Source of the DNA: Mycobacterium sp. SMC-4
Lineage (GTDB): Bacteria; Actinomycetota; Actinomycetes; Mycobacteriales; Mycobacteriaceae
Length of the DNA: 64,000 nt
NCBI RefSeq assembly: GCF_025263265.1
Contig: NZ_CP079869.1
Coordinates: forward strand, 2,108,001 to 2,172,000
Reading direction: 5' to 3'
The position numbers were made by a program, and so were the translations under genes. Within the stretch, counting starts at the first letter, position 1; every line of letters starts with the position of its first letter. Positions 17,374-26,293 of this stretch are shown piece after piece. The notes beneath the pieces are model-generated. The model did no database searches. It was not told the DNA's origin and saw nothing but the letters and a program-made list of their open reading frames with translations.

Positions 17374-18348
17374 GTGCAGCGATGGCGGGGGCAGGACGAA
17401 ATCCCCACCGACTGGGGTCGATGCGTCGTCACGATCGGAGTGTTCGACGGCGTCCATCGCGGACATCAGGAACTGATCAGTCGGGCTGTGAAGGCCGGCC
17501 GGTCCCGGGGTGTGCCGACAGTGCTGATGACCTTCGACCCGCACCCGATGGAGGTGGTCTTCCCCGGTAGCCACCCGGCGCAACTGACCACCCTGACCCG
17601 GCGCGCCGAGCTGGTCGAAGAACTGGGAATCGACGTGTTCCTGGTGGTCCCGTTCACGGCGGACTTCATGAAGCTCACCCCCGAGCGCTACATCCACGAA
17701 CTGCTGGTCGAGCGCCTGCACGTGGTCGAGGTGGTGGTGGGGGAGAACTTCACGTTCGGCAAGAAGGCCGCCGGCAACGTCGACCTGCTGCGCAAGGCCG
17801 GCGAGCGGTTCGGGTTCGCTGTGGATTCGCTGTCTCTGGTCGCAGAACACCACCGCGACGAGACCGTCACCTTCTCGTCGACCTACATCCGCTCCTGTGT
17901 CGACGCCGGTGACATGGTGGCCGCCGCCGAAGCGCTGGGGCGCCCGCACCGGGTCGAGGGTGTGGTCGTTCGCGGGGACGGCCGCGGCAAGGTGCTGGGG
18001 TTCCCCACCGCCAACGTGGCGCCGCCGATGTATTCCGCGATCCCGGCCGACGGCGTGTTCGCGGCGTGGTTCACCGTGCTCGGACACGGCCCGGTGGTCG
18101 GCACCGTGATCCCGGGCGAGCGCTACCAGGCCGCGGTCTCGGTGGGCACCAACCCGACGTTTTCCGGGCGCACCCGCACGGTCGAGGCTTTCGTGCTGGA
18201 CACCACCGCCGACCTGTACGGACAGCACGTGGCGGTCGACTTCGTGGCCCGGCTGCGCGGTCAGGAGCGGTTCGAGTCGGTCTCGGACCTGGTCACCGCG
18301 ATGGGTGCGGACACCGAACGCGCCCGCACCATTCTCTCGGCGCAGTAG
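17374..18348 (+). CDS. ribF: Bifunctional riboflavin kinase / FAD synthetase RibF
   Basis: A 324-residue enzyme that phosphorylates riboflavin to FMN and adenylylates FMN to FAD. The N-terminal nucleotidyltransferase domain carries GVFDGVHRGHQ (about 23-33), TFDPHPMEVV (about 53-62) and FSSTYIRSCVDAGD (about 168-181). The C-terminal riboflavin kinase domain starts near 185 with GRGKVLGFPTANV and ends with the RLRGQERFES motif. Full length for the family. It lies upstream of rpsO, as in other mycobacteria. FAD supply serves thyX and many other flavoenzymes. Confidence 0.96.
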   Translation: MQRWRGQDEIPTDWGRCVVTIGVFDGVHRGHQELISRAVKAGRSRGVPTVLMTFDPHPMEVVFPGSHPAQLTTLTRRAELVEELGIDVFLVVPFTADFMKLTPERYIHELLVERLHVVEVVVGENFTFGKKAAGNVDLLRKAGERFGFAVDSLSLVAEHHRDETVTFSSTYIRSCVDAGDMVAAAEALGRPHRVEGVVVRGDGRGKVLGFPTANVAPPMYSAIPADGVFAAWFTVLGHGPVVGTVIPGERYQAAVSVGTNPTFSGRTRTVEAFVLDTTADLYGQHVAVDFVARLRGQERFESVSDLVTAMGADTERARTILSAQ

Positions 18349-18386
18349 TGACCGCGCGCGATTCGCGGCTGCCGCGATCACGCTGC

Positions 18387-18392
18387 TAAACT
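18387..18392 (+). promoter_or_regulatory. Candidate -10 element of rpsO
   Basis: TAAACT about 95 nt before the rpsO start; a start site near 18399 would give a leader of some 88 nt holding two hairpins. Confidence 0.4.
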
Positions 18393-18436
18393 CCCTGCCG
18401 ACCCGGCGCGTGCTGCAGTTCGCGGTGGCCGCGCCT

Positions 18437-18472
18437 CGGGGGATATCCCCGGTTTTCCCGCGGACTGGAAAA
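18437..18472 (+). promoter_or_regulatory. rpsO leader hairpins, candidate S15 autoregulatory element
   Basis: Two adjacent stems: CGGGG/CCCCG around GATAT at 18437-18451 (core 12-bp palindrome 18439-18450) and TTTTCC/GGAAAA with an 8-nt loop at 18453-18472. The second ends 3 nt before GGAG (18476-18479), the ribosome site for GTG 18487. S15 controls its own translation through leader structures in several bacteria, but those structures are diverse and this one is an inference. Confidence 0.4.
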
Positions 18473-18486
18473 GATGGAGTTGTTGC

Positions 18487-18756
18487 GTGGCGCTCACCGC
18501 CGAACAGAAGAAGGAAATCCTGGGCCAGTACGGCCTGCATGACAGCGACACCGGTTCGCCGGAGGCCCAGGTCGCGCTGTTGACCAAGCGCATCGTCGAT
18601 CTGACCGAGCACCTGAAGATGCACAAGCACGACCACCATTCGCGTCGGGGCCTGTTGCTGCTGGTCGGCCGTCGGCGGCGGCTGCTCAAGTACGTCGCGC
18701 AGGTCGACGTCGAGCGCTACCGCTCGCTGATCGAGCGCCTCGGTCTGCGTCGCTGA
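18487..18756 (+). CDS. rpsO: 30S ribosomal protein S15
   Basis: An 89-residue protein with the full S15 sequence pattern: [21 protein letters not shown] (about 17-37), [24 protein letters not shown] (about 41-64) and the C-terminal [10 protein letters not shown]15 binds 16S rRNA helix 22 and starts platform assembly. Start GTG at 18487 with GGAG 7 nt upstream. It precedes lppU and gpsI; in many bacteria rpsO and the PNPase gene are transcribed together, but a 317-bp gap separates lppU from gpsI here. Confidence 0.97.
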   Translation: MALTAEQKKEILGQYGLHDSDTGSPEAQVALLTKRIVDLTEHLKMHKHDHHSRRGLLLLVGRRRRLLKYVAQVDVERYRSLIERLGLRR

Positions 18757-18778
18757 GGCGATAGTCCGGTCGGGCGCC

Positions 18779-19297
18779 ATGCCGACGACCCGCGCGCTGT
18801 TCGCCGCTGCGCTGGCGAGTGCGGTGGCCCTGGTAACCGGGGCGCTGACCGGGTGCTCGTCGACCGCCGCCGCCGAGGTGTCGGTCGGCGATTGTCTGCA
18901 GATGACCGGTCCGCCCGACCGGTTGGAAGCCAACCCGGTCCCGTGCGGTAGCGCCGAGTCGAACTACACGGTGGTCGCGGTGCTGTCCGGGCAGGGCTCG
19001 GATACCCCCGACTGCCCGGCCGACGTCGATTCCTACTACTCGCTGCAGACCGCATTCTCCGACCAGAACACCACGATCTGCCTGGACGTGGACTGGGTGG
19101 TCGGCGGCTGCATGAGCATCGACCCCGACAACGGCCGCGATCCGTACCGGGTGGGTTGCGATGACACCTCGGCGCCGGTCCGCCAGCGTGCCACCGCGAT
19201 CATGCAGGGAGTGGCCAGCGTCGATCAATGCGAGAGCGGTTTGGGTTACGCCTATGTCGAACGTGACTTCACGGTGTGCGTGGAGGACCTGACCTGA
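18779..19297 (+). CDS. lppU: Lipoprotein LppU-like
   Basis: A 172-residue exported lipoprotein. The signal peptide runs to a lipobox LTGC with the lipidated cysteine at residue 26. The mature part has seven further cysteines (VGDCLQ, VPCGS, PDCPAD, TICLDV, GGCMSI, GCDDT, QCESG, TVCVED), suggesting several disulfides in the cell wall space. It matches LppU (Rv2784c) in position and style; the VGDCLQMTGP start of the mature domain is typical of mycobacterial septum-formation-like/DUF domains. Function is unknown. It starts 22 bp after rpsO and is probably co-transcribed with it. Confidence 0.82.
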   Translation: MPTTRALFAAALASAVALVTGALTGCSSTAAAEVSVGDCLQMTGPPDRLEANPVPCGSAESNYTVVAVLSGQGSDTPDCPADVDSYYSLQTAFSDQNTTICLDVDWVVGGCMSIDPDNGRDPYRVGCDDTSAPVRQRATAIMQGVASVDQCESGLGYAYVERDFTVCVEDLT

Positions 19298-19614
19298 CCG
19301 GTGTCCGATTTCCGATTACGCCCCGGCCTGGATGTACCATGGGAGCGTTCGGCTGCCGTAGGGCGCGAACAACCGGGTGCGGTCCGGTGCATATCCGCCG
19401 CATCGCTCCCGCGTGACACGAAAGAACCGCCTGATCGCGCGGTCTTCGGTAGTGGCTGCCGGAGAAGGACTCCGGCCGCTTCGACTGACGGCCGTCGCCA
19501 CATCCGGGCCGGGTATCCCGGGAGCCACCGGGGCACCCGCATTCTTGTCCGCATTCATGCGCGTGTTCACGCGAAACAGGTGAATGATGAACCAGAGAGG
19601 CCGCACGGACGTCT
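19298..19614 (+). other. 317-bp noncoding leader region upstream of the PNPase gene, with three hairpins
   Basis: No convincing gene is present. A possible -10 (TACCAT) lies at 19335-19340. Three perfect inverted repeats occur: GCCGGAG/CTCCGGC with an AAGGA loop (19458-19476), CCGGG/CCCGG around TAT (19509-19521) and CGCGTG/CACGCG around TT (19560-19573). In E. coli the pnp leader folds into a stem cut by RNase III so that PNPase represses itself; this region could act likewise. The start codon has no close ribosome site (nearest GAGAGG is about 15 nt upstream). Confidence 0.5.
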
Positions 19615-21873
19615 ATGTCTGTCGTTGAAATAGAAGACGGTGTGTACGAAGCCACCGCCGTGATCGACAACGGGAGCTTCGGCACCCGCACCATCCGTTT
19701 CGAGACCGGCCGGCTGGCCCAGCAGGCCGCCGGCGCCGTCGTCGCCTATCTCGACGACGAGACCATGCTGCTGAGCGCCACCACTGCCAGCAAAGCCCCC
19801 AAGGAGCATTTCGACTTCTTCCCGCTGACCATCGATGTCGAAGAGCGGATGTATGCCGCGGGCCGTATTCCCGGCTCGTTCTTCCGGCGTGAGGGCCGCC
19901 CGTCCACCGACGCGATCCTGACCTGCCGGCTGATCGACCGCCCGCTGCGCCCGTCGTTCGTCAACGGTCTGCGCAACGAGATCCAGGTCGTCGTCACGGT
20001 GCTGAGCCTGGACCCCAAGGACCTCTACGACGTTCTCGCCATCAACGCGGCCTCGGCGTCCACACAGATCTCCGGCCTGCCGTTCTCCGGCCCCGTGGGT
20101 GGGGTGCGGGTGGCGCTCATCGACGGCACCTGGGTGGCATTCCCGACCGTCGAACAACTCGAGCGCGCGGTCTTCGACATGGTGGTGGCCGGCCGAAAGG
20201 TCGCCGATGACGTCGCGATCATGATGGTCGAGGCCGAGGCCACCGAGAACGTCGTGGAGCTGGTCGCCGGCGGCGCAGCCGCTCCGACCGAGACCGTGGT
20301 GGCCGAGGGCCTGGAGGCAGCCAAGCCGTTCATTGCGGTGCTGTGCGACGCGCAGGCGGCCCTGGCCGGAGCCGCCGGTAAAGACACTGTCGAGTACCCG
20401 GTGTTCCCGGAGTACGGCGAGGACGTCTACTACTCGGTGGCCTCGGTGGCCACCGACGCACTGTCGGAGGCGCTGAGCATCGCGGGCAAGAACGAGCGCA
20501 ACGACCGTACCGACGAGATCAAGGTCGAGGTGCTCGGACGGCTGGCCGAGCAGTACGCCGGCCGGGAGAAGGAGATCGGTGCGGCGTTCCGCTCGTTGAC
20601 CAAAAAGCTTGTGCGTCAACGTATCCTGACCGATCATTTCCGCATCGACGGTCGCGGCGTCACCGACATCCGGGCATTGTCGGCCGAGGTCGCGGTCATT
20701 CCGCGGGCGCACGGCAGCGCGCTGTTCGAGCGCGGCGAGACCCAGATCATGGGTGTCACCACGCTGGACATGGTCAAGATGGCCCAGCAGATCGACTCGC
20801 TGGGACCCGAGACCAGCAAGCGCTACATGCACCACTACAACTTCCCGCCGTACTCGACCGGGGAAACCGGTCGCGTCGGCTCGCCGAAGCGCCGCGAGAT
20901 CGGCCACGGTGCGCTGGCCGAGCGGGCACTGATGCCGGTGCTGCCCAGCATCGAGGAATTCCCGTACGCGATCCGTCAGGTCTCGGAGGCGTTGGGCTCC
21001 AACGGCTCGACCTCGATGGGTTCGGTGTGCGCCTCGACGCTGTCGCTGCTCAACGCCGGTGTGCCGCTCAAGGCGCCGGTTGCCGGCATCGCGATGGGCC
21101 TGGTGTCCGACGACATTGAAGTTGAGGGTAAGACCGAGCGACGCTTCGTGACCCTGACCGACATCCTCGGCGCCGAGGATGCGTTCGGCGACATGGACTT
21201 CAAGTGCGCGGGCACCAAGGAGTTCGTCACCGCGCTGCAGCTCGACACCAAGCTCGACGGCATCCCATCCCAGGTGCTGGCCGGGGCACTGGCCCAGGCC
21301 AAGGACGCCCGAGTCACCATCCTGGAGGTGATGGCCGAGGCGATCGACGGACCCGACGAGATGAGCCCGTATGCGCCGCGCATCACCACGATCAAGGTGC
21401 CGGTCGACAAGATCGGCGAGGTGATCGGGCCCAAGGGCAAGATGATCAACTCGATCACCGAGGAGACCGGCGCGCAGATCTCCATCGAGGACGACGGCAC
21501 GGTGTTCGTCGGTGCTGCCGACGGGCTTTCGGCCCAAGCCGCGATCGACAAGATCAACGCGATCGCCAACCCGCAGCTGCCCAAGATCGGTGAGCGGTTC
21601 CTCGGCACGGTGGTGAAAACCACTGATTTCGGAGCCTTCGTGTCGCTGCTGCCCGGCCGCGACGGCCTGGTGCACATCTCCAAGCTGGGCCGGGGCAAGC
21701 GCATCAACAAGGTCGAGGATGTCGCCAAGGTCGGTGACAAGCTGCGTGTCGAGATCGCCGACATCGACAACCGCGGCAAGATCTCGCTGGTCCTGGTGGC
21801 CGAGGATGATGCCGCCGCAGCCACGGAGGATGACGCAGCAGCACCCACTGATGCCGCGACCGCCAACAGCTAG
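19615..21873 (+). CDS. gpsI: Polynucleotide phosphorylase (guanosine pentaphosphate synthetase GpsI)
   Basis: A 752-residue 3'-5' exoribonuclease/polymerase of the RNA degradosome. It has two RNase PH domains ([16 protein letters not shown] from about 18; second from about 335 with [13 protein letters not shown]), a KH domain ([15 protein letters not shown], about 600-615) and an S1 domain ([29 protein letters not shown], about 664-692). An Ala/Asp/Glu-rich tail follows. In actinobacteria the enzyme was also named GpsI. ATG at 19615 matches the M. tuberculosis N terminus. Its last 23 bp overlap the protease gene. RNase J, a likely partner in RNA decay, is encoded at 52.5 kb. Confidence 0.97.
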   Translation: MSVVEIEDGVYEATAVIDNGSFGTRTIRFETGRLAQQAAGAVVAYLDDETMLLSATTASKAPKEHFDFFPLTIDVEERMYAAGRIPGSFFRREGRPSTDAILTCRLIDRPLRPSFVNGLRNEIQVVVTVLSLDPKDLYDVLAINAASASTQISGLPFSGPVGGVRVALIDGTWVAFPTVEQLERAVFDMVVAGRKVADDVAIMMVEAEATENVVELVAGGAAAPTETVVAEGLEAAKPFIAVLCDAQAALAGAAGKDTVEYPVFPEYGEDVYYSVASVATDALSEALSIAGKNERNDRTDEIKVEVLGRLAEQYAGREKEIGAAFRSLTKKLVRQRILTDHFRIDGRGVTDIRALSAEVAVIPRAHGSALFERGETQIMGVTTLDMVKMAQQIDSLGPETSKRYMHHYNFPPYSTGETGRVGSPKRREIGHGALAERALMPVLPSIEEFPYAIRQVSEALGSNGSTSMGSVCASTLSLLNAGVPLKAPVAGIAMGLVSDDIEVEGKTERRFVTLTDILGAEDAFGDMDFKCAGTKEFVTALQLDTKLDGIPSQVLAGALAQAKDARVTILEVMAEAIDGPDEMSPYAPRITTIKVPVDKIGEVIGPKGKMINSITEETGAQISIEDDGTVFVGAADGLSAQAAIDKINAIANPQLPKIGERFLGTVVKTTDFGAFVSLLPGRDGLVHISKLGRGKRINKVEDVAKVGDKLRVEIADIDNRGKISLVLVAEDDAAAATEDDAAAPTDAATANS

Positions 21874-23200
21874 TTCGCCGTCGCTGCGCCGGTCACGGCG
21901 CAGCGACGCGGCCGACCAGACGGGGTTGCGTCGCACGGTACTGCCCGGTGGCCTGCGCGTGGTCACTGAGCATGTGCCGTCGGTGCATTCGGCCTCGGTC
22001 GGGGTGTGGGTCGGCGTCGGTTCACGCGACGAAGGTCGCAGCGTGGCCGGCGCCGCACACTTCCTCGAACACCTGTTGTTCAAGGCGACGCCAACCCGCA
22101 CCGCAGTCCAGATCGCCCAGGCTGTGGACGCCGTCGGTGGTGAGCTCAATGCGTTCACCTCCCGTGAGCACACCTGCTACTACGCCCACGTGCTCGACTC
22201 CGACCTCGCCCTCGGCGTGGACCTGGTCGCCGACGTCGTCCTGCGTGGACGGTGCTTGGCCGACGACGTCGAGATCGAGCGCGATGTCGTGCTCGAGGAG
22301 ATCGCCATGCGCGATGACGACCCCGAGGACACCCTCGGCGACGTGTTCCTGTCGGCGATGTTCGGTGCGCACCCGGTAGGTCGGCCGGTGATCGGCAGCG
22401 TCGAGTCGATCTCGGAAATGACACGCGGTCAACTGCATTCATTCCATGTGCGCCGCTACACCCCGGACCGGATGGTGGTGGCAGTAGCCGGCAACATCGA
22501 CCACGACGAGGTGGTCGGCCTGGTCCGGGAGCACTTCGGTCCGCACCTGGTGCGTGGCCGCTCGCCGGTGCCACCGCGCCGTGGCGCCGGACGGGTGCTC
22601 GGCCGGCCGACGCTGCACCTGGTCCGCCGGGACGCCGAACAGACCCATCTGTCGATGGGGGTGCGCACCCCGGGCCGGCACTGGGAGCACCGGTGGGCGC
22701 TGTCGGTCCTCAACGCCGCCCTCGGTGGCGGGCTGAGTTCTCGTCTGTTCCAACAGATCCGGGAAACCCGGGGGCTGGCGTACTCGGTGTACTCGACGGT
22801 GGACACGTTCGCTGACAGTGGCGCGCTGTCGATCTACGCCGGAAGCCTTCCCGAACGATTCGACGAAGTCGTCCGGGTCACCACCGATGTGCTCGCCGAC
22901 GTCGCCCGCGACGGCATCACCGCCGAGGAGTGCCGGATTGCCAAGGGTTCGCTGCGCGGCGGCCTGGTGCTCGGGCTGGAAGACTCCGCGTCCCGGATGC
23001 ACCGGATCGGCCGCAGTGAACTCAACCACGCTGAGCACCGCACCATCGCCGACACCCTGTCGCGCATCGACGCGGTCACTCTCGACGAGGTCAACGCCGT
23101 CGCACGGCAGTTGCTGACCCGGCCGTTCGGTGCTGCGGTGCTGGGTCCGGTGCGCTCGCGGCGTGCGTTGCCGCGGCCGTTGCAGAGGATCCCCGGCTGA
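21851..23200 (+). CDS. pepR: M16 family zinc peptidase PepR
   Basis: A 449-residue metallopeptidase of the pitrilysin/processing-peptidase type. The inverted zinc motif is HFLEH (about residues 72-76) with the distal glutamate in the [20 protein letters not shown] segment (about 138-157). The second M16 half, inactive, includes the RxxY-like loop [12 protein letters not shown] (about 307-318). ATG at 21851 lies within the end of gpsI (23-bp overlap); the alternative is a later start close to [16 protein letters not shown]. Position and length match Rv2782c. The substrate is not known. Confidence 0.92.
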   Translation: MPRPPTASSPSLRRSRRSDAADQTGLRRTVLPGGLRVVTEHVPSVHSASVGVWVGVGSRDEGRSVAGAAHFLEHLLFKATPTRTAVQIAQAVDAVGGELNAFTSREHTCYYAHVLDSDLALGVDLVADVVLRGRCLADDVEIERDVVLEEIAMRDDDPEDTLGDVFLSAMFGAHPVGRPVIGSVESISEMTRGQLHSFHVRRYTPDRMVVAVAGNIDHDEVVGLVREHFGPHLVRGRSPVPPRRGAGRVLGRPTLHLVRRDAEQTHLSMGVRTPGRHWEHRWALSVLNAALGGGLSSRLFQQIRETRGLAYSVYSTVDTFADSGALSIYAGSLPERFDEVVRVTTDVLADVARDGITAEECRIAKGSLRGGLVLGLEDSASRMHRIGRSELNHAEHRTIADTLSRIDAVTLDEVNAVARQLLTRPFGAAVLGPVRSRRALPRPLQRIPG

Positions 23201-23207
23201 CAGCGAC

Positions 23208-23213
23208 TAGGCT
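23208..23213 (+). promoter_or_regulatory. -10 element for the beta-lactamase gene
   Basis: TAGGCT, 7 nt before the ATG at 23221; there is no ribosome site, so a leaderless transcript is likely. Confidence 0.45.
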
Positions 23214-23220
23214 GACTCCG

Positions 23221-24117
23221 ATGCCCCGAATCTCTCGTAGACAGGCCGTCGTCGGCGGGTTGTCGCTGGCCGCGTTCACCGCATTCACCGCATGCGCGCA
23301 GCCGCGGGCATACTCCGATCCCGGCGGCTGGGCGCGATTGGACGAATTGCAGCGTCGTGACAACGTGCTGATCGGGGTGTACGCCGTCGATCTCGATACC
23401 GGACGGACTGTCGCGTTCGGTGCGGACCGGATGCTGGCGATGTGCTCGACGTTCAAGGGGTACGCCGCGGCGGCAGTGTTGGCTCGCGCGCGACGCGGAG
23501 ATCTGACGCTGCAGGATCCGGTGGTCATCGAAGCCGGTGACATCCAACCTCATTCGCCGCTGACCGAGCCACGCGTGGGCACCACGATGACCCTCGCGGA
23601 GCTGTGCGTGGCCGCGGTGCAACAGAGCGACAACACCGCCGCAAATCTGCTGCTGCACGCCCTGGGCGGTCCGCCCGCGATCACCGAGTTCGCCCGCAGC
23701 ATCGGAGACGACCGGAGTCGGCTGGACCGCTGGGAGACCGAACTGAACTCGGCCATCCCCGGCGATCCGCGCGACACCACCACACCGCAGGCGATCGGCA
23801 CCGGGTACCGCAATCTGCTTGCCGGGGACGCGCTGGAGCCGGCCGACCGTGACCTGCTCGACCAGTGGTTGCGGGGGAACGAAACGTCCAGCATGCGCGC
23901 CGGTCTGCCGGCCGGTTGGACGACGGCGGACAAAACCGGCAGCGGCGACTACGGCACCGCCAACGATGTCGGTATCGCCTATGGGCCGGAAGGCCGGCGG
24001 CTGCTGCTGTCGCTGATGGTGCGCTCGGCCGGTGACGATCCCGACGCGCCGTCCTCGCGGCCGTTGATCGGTGAGCTGACTGCGCTGCTGGTGTCCGAGC
24101 TAGATCACCGGCAGTGA
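23221..24117 (+). CDS. blaS: Class A beta-lactamase (BlaS-like)
   Basis: A 298-residue serine beta-lactamase. All class A motifs are visible: STFK with catalytic S76/K79, SDN at 136-138, ETELN at 172-176 (general-base Glu166 equivalent) and KTG at 238-240. The N terminus has a twin-arginine signal (SRRQAVVGG) followed by a hydrophobic stretch and FTAC, so it is exported by Tat and may be lipidated at C25. The position between pepR and ald matches M. smegmatis BlaS. It would hydrolyse penicillins and cephalosporins in the periplasm. Its final 18 bp overlap the convergent DUF4334 gene. Confidence 0.94.
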   Translation: MPRISRRQAVVGGLSLAAFTAFTACAQPRAYSDPGGWARLDELQRRDNVLIGVYAVDLDTGRTVAFGADRMLAMCSTFKGYAAAAVLARARRGDLTLQDPVVIEAGDIQPHSPLTEPRVGTTMTLAELCVAAVQQSDNTAANLLLHALGGPPAITEFARSIGDDRSRLDRWETELNSAIPGDPRDTTTPQAIGTGYRNLLAGDALEPADRDLLDQWLRGNETSSMRAGLPAGWTTADKTGSGDYGTANDVGIAYGPEGRRLLLSLMVRSAGDDPDAPSSRPLIGELTALLVSELDHRQ

Positions 24118-24657
24118 GTCATCCCGTTGCAGGGCAAAGAAGTACGGTGAGCTGACACCGCGCAGGTCAATGGTGCCGAGCACGGTGTCCTCACTGATAC
24201 GGCGGAACACGTCGAGGATCGGCAGCTGGTCGTAGATCATGGTCGCGGAGTCCACGCCGCGATAGCGGGTGGTGCGCAACCGGGCCTTGGGTCCGCGGGC
24301 CCGCAATGCGGGGCGCAGCGTGGTGATGGTAGAGGCGTAGCGGACCCGCTTGAGCAGGGGCAGCCGCGTCACCGGCCCGAGACCGGCGAAGGCCAGTGCC
24401 GGGTTCAGCGGCCATAGCGCACGGCCGTCGGCAGTGCAGAACAGCAGCGGATGAACGTACTCGCTGGTGCGGAACTGCTTGCCCCACCAGCCACTGGCCG
24501 CCAGGAGCCCGTCGAGGCGATGCCCGGTGGGCACCTCGGCGCCGTGCCAGGTGCCGATCATTGTGTCGGCGTCGACGGCAGGCAACGAGTCGAACAGTGC
24601 GAGGGCTTCGTCTGTGGTCGTCGGCGCGTCGGGGAGCAGATCGGTCAGGGAGCGCAT
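24100..24657 (-). CDS. GXWXG / DUF4334 domain protein
   Basis: A 185-residue protein with the GXWXG motif (GTWHGAEVPTGHRLDGLL, about residues 35-52) followed by a DUF4334 domain that includes RYRGVDSATMIYDQLPILDVFR and a terminal YFFALQRD. Proteins of this architecture are widespread in mycobacteria; they have a lipocalin-like fold and no proven function. ATG at 24657. It is divergent from the YchJ-like gene with 43 bp between starts. Confidence 0.82.
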   Translation of the reverse strand: MRSLTDLLPDAPTTTDEALALFDSLPAVDADTMIGTWHGAEVPTGHRLDGLLAASGWWGKQFRTSEYVHPLLFCTADGRALWPLNPALAFAGLGPVTRLPLLKRVRYASTITTLRPALRARGPKARLRTTRYRGVDSATMIYDQLPILDVFRRISEDTVLGTIDLRGVSSPYFFALQRDDSLPVI

Positions 24658-24700
24658 GACACGAGGCTACGTGTGAGCTGCAGTGCGGCAGACTGCCTTG

Positions 24701-25078
24701 GTGCGCTCCGATCAGCTGTGCCCATGCGGCAGCACCGCCGAGTACGGCAGCTGCTGCCGGCCGTTGCACCTCGGCGAACGGCAGGCCGAGACCGCCGAAG
24801 CGCTGATGCGGTCGCGATACAGCGCTTACGTACTCGGCGAGGCCACCTACGTGTGGCGGACCTGGCATCCGCGGACCCGACCGGCCCATGTCGACGAGGA
24901 CTTGTCGGTGACATGGATGCGCTTGGAGATCGTCGACGTCGCGGCCGGCGGAGTCGACGACGACAGCGGCGAGGTCGAGTTCCGCGCACACCATCGACGC
25001 GGGGTGCTGCACGAGCGTTCCCGCTTTGCCCGCCGTGCGCGCCGCTGGTTCTACGTCGACGGGGACCTGTTCGACTGA
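24701..25078 (+). CDS. YchJ family protein (UPF0225) with SEC-C zinc motif
   Basis: A 125-residue protein from the GTG at 24701, or 131 residues from the GTG at 24683. It opens with CPCGSTAEYGSCC, a SEC-C-type zinc-binding motif, and continues with LMRSRYSAYVLGEATYVWRTWHP and the NTF2-like YchJ core (HERSRFARRARRWFYVDGDL). The later start places the zinc motif nearest the N terminus as in the family. Function is unknown. It converges on ald with 4 bp between stops. Confidence 0.83.
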   Translation: MRSDQLCPCGSTAEYGSCCRPLHLGERQAETAEALMRSRYSAYVLGEATYVWRTWHPRTRPAHVDEDLSVTWMRLEIVDVAAGGVDDDSGEVEFRAHHRRGVLHERSRFARRARRWFYVDGDLFD

Positions 25079-25082
25079 GCGC

Positions 25083-26210
25083 TCAGGCCAGCACGTCGGC
25101 GGGGTTGGTGAACGGCAGAGCGAGGTCGGTTGCCACCTGCTCGGACAACAGCGCGCCCTGATGCGTCGAAAGGCCTTTGGCCAGTGCGGAATCCGCGCGG
25201 CACGCCGCTTTCCAGCCGTGGTCGGCGAGCTTGAGTACGTAGGGCATGGTGGCATTGGTGAGTGCGTACGTGGAGGTCCGCGGAACCGCGCCCGGCATGT
25301 TCGCCACGCAGTAGAAGACGGTGTCGTGCACCGCGAAGGTCGGATCGTCGTGGGTGGTGGGCCGGGAGTCCTCGAAGCAGCCACCCTGATCGATCGCGAT
25401 GTCGACCAGGACGGCGCCAGACTTCATCTCCGCCACAGTCGCATTGGTGACCAGCTTGGGAGCTTTCGCGCCCGGCACCAGGACCGCGCCGATGACCAGG
25501 TCGGCGTCCTTGACCGCGGTCTCCAGATCCAGCCGCGACGAGTACCGTGTCTCGATGGCGCCGCCGTACTCCGCGTCGATCTTGCGTAGCGTGTTGATGT
25601 TCAGGTCGAACACCGTGACGTGTGCACCCATGCCCCAGGCCACGGCAGCGGCGTTGTCACCGGCCATTCCGCCGCCGACGACCACGACCTTGGCGGGCGC
25701 CACACCAGGGACGCCGCCCATCAGAACCCCACGCCCGCCCTGGGTGCGCATCAGATGGTAGGCGCCGACCTGGGCCGAAAGCCGGCCCGCGACCTCACTC
25801 ATCGGTGCAAGAAGAGGTAGCGCGACGGATCCATCCGAGTTGGTGGTCTGCACCGTCTCGTAGGCAATCGAGGTGGTGCCCGATGCCAGCAGCGCCTTGG
25901 TGCACGCCGTGGACGCGGCCAGATGCAGGTAGGTGAACAGTGTCTGCCCCGAGCGCAGCCGCGAGTACTCGGGCTCGATCGGTTCCTTGACCTTCAGCAG
26001 CAGGTCGGCCTCGGCCCAGACCTCGTCGGCGGTACCGACAAGGTGTGCGCCTGCGCCTTTGAAGTCGGCGTCGGTGATCGCCGAACCTTCACCGGCGCCG
26101 GATTCGATGAGTACCTCGTGGCCCCGGTGCACCAGCTCCGCCACGCCGGCGGGCGTGATCGCGACCCGGTACTCGTTGTTTTTGATCTCGGTCGGGATAC
26201 CGACACGCAT
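25083..26210 (-). CDS. ald: L-alanine dehydrogenase
   Basis: A 375-residue NAD-dependent enzyme that interconverts alanine with pyruvate and ammonia. The N-terminal MRVGIPTEIKNNEYRVAITPAGVAEL and the KVKEP substrate-binding lysine (about 73-77) are diagnostic, as is the Rossmann loop VVVGGGMAGDNAA (about 174-186). The His of FTYLHLAAS (about 96) is the catalytic proton donor. A GAGGAG ribosome site lies 6-11 nt before the ATG. It is divergent from the Lrp-type regulator gene, the usual arrangement in mycobacteria (Rv2780/Rv2779c). The enzyme is typically induced by alanine and in hypoxia, when it reoxidises NADH, which may be relevant to the neighbouring hydrogenase island. Confidence 0.97.
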   Translation of the reverse strand: MRVGIPTEIKNNEYRVAITPAGVAELVHRGHEVLIESGAGEGSAITDADFKGAGAHLVGTADEVWAEADLLLKVKEPIEPEYSRLRSGQTLFTYLHLAASTACTKALLASGTTSIAYETVQTTNSDGSVALPLLAPMSEVAGRLSAQVGAYHLMRTQGGRGVLMGGVPGVAPAKVVVVGGGMAGDNAAAVAWGMGAHVTVFDLNINTLRKIDAEYGGAIETRYSSRLDLETAVKDADLVIGAVLVPGAKAPKLVTNATVAEMKSGAVLVDIAIDQGGCFEDSRPTTHDDPTFAVHDTVFYCVANMPGAVPRTSTYALTNATMPYVLKLADHGWKAACRADSALAKGLSTHQGALLSEQVATDLALPFTNPADVLA

Positions 26211-26237
26211 CTTCGCTCCTCGATTCGACGAAAGATG

Positions 26238-26249
26238 TCACTATTGTGA
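26238..26249. promoter_or_regulatory. Candidate AldR operator in the ald-aldR intergenic region
   Basis: TCAC-TATT-GTGA inverted repeat in an AT-rich part of the 83-bp gap, 28 bp upstream of the ald start. AldR-type regulators bind several sites here in other mycobacteria; only this one shows clear symmetry by eye. Confidence 0.4.
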
Positions 26250-26280
26250 AGAAGCATCGGAAGAGCCGCAAAGTCCTGAT

Positions 26281-26286
26281 GATAAT
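26281..26286 (+). promoter_or_regulatory. Leaderless -10 element for the aldR gene
   Basis: GATAAT, 7 nt before the ATG at 26294; no ribosome site precedes that ATG. Confidence 0.45.
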
Positions 26287-26293
26287 TCGTTAG

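Noticed and set aside
19567..22173. 868-codon open frame on the minus strand opposite gpsI
   Set aside because: It is the antisense shadow of the PNPase gene in high-GC DNA. The translation is low-complexity (His/Arg/Asp/Leu) with no domain, while the plus-strand product has complete PNPase motifs.
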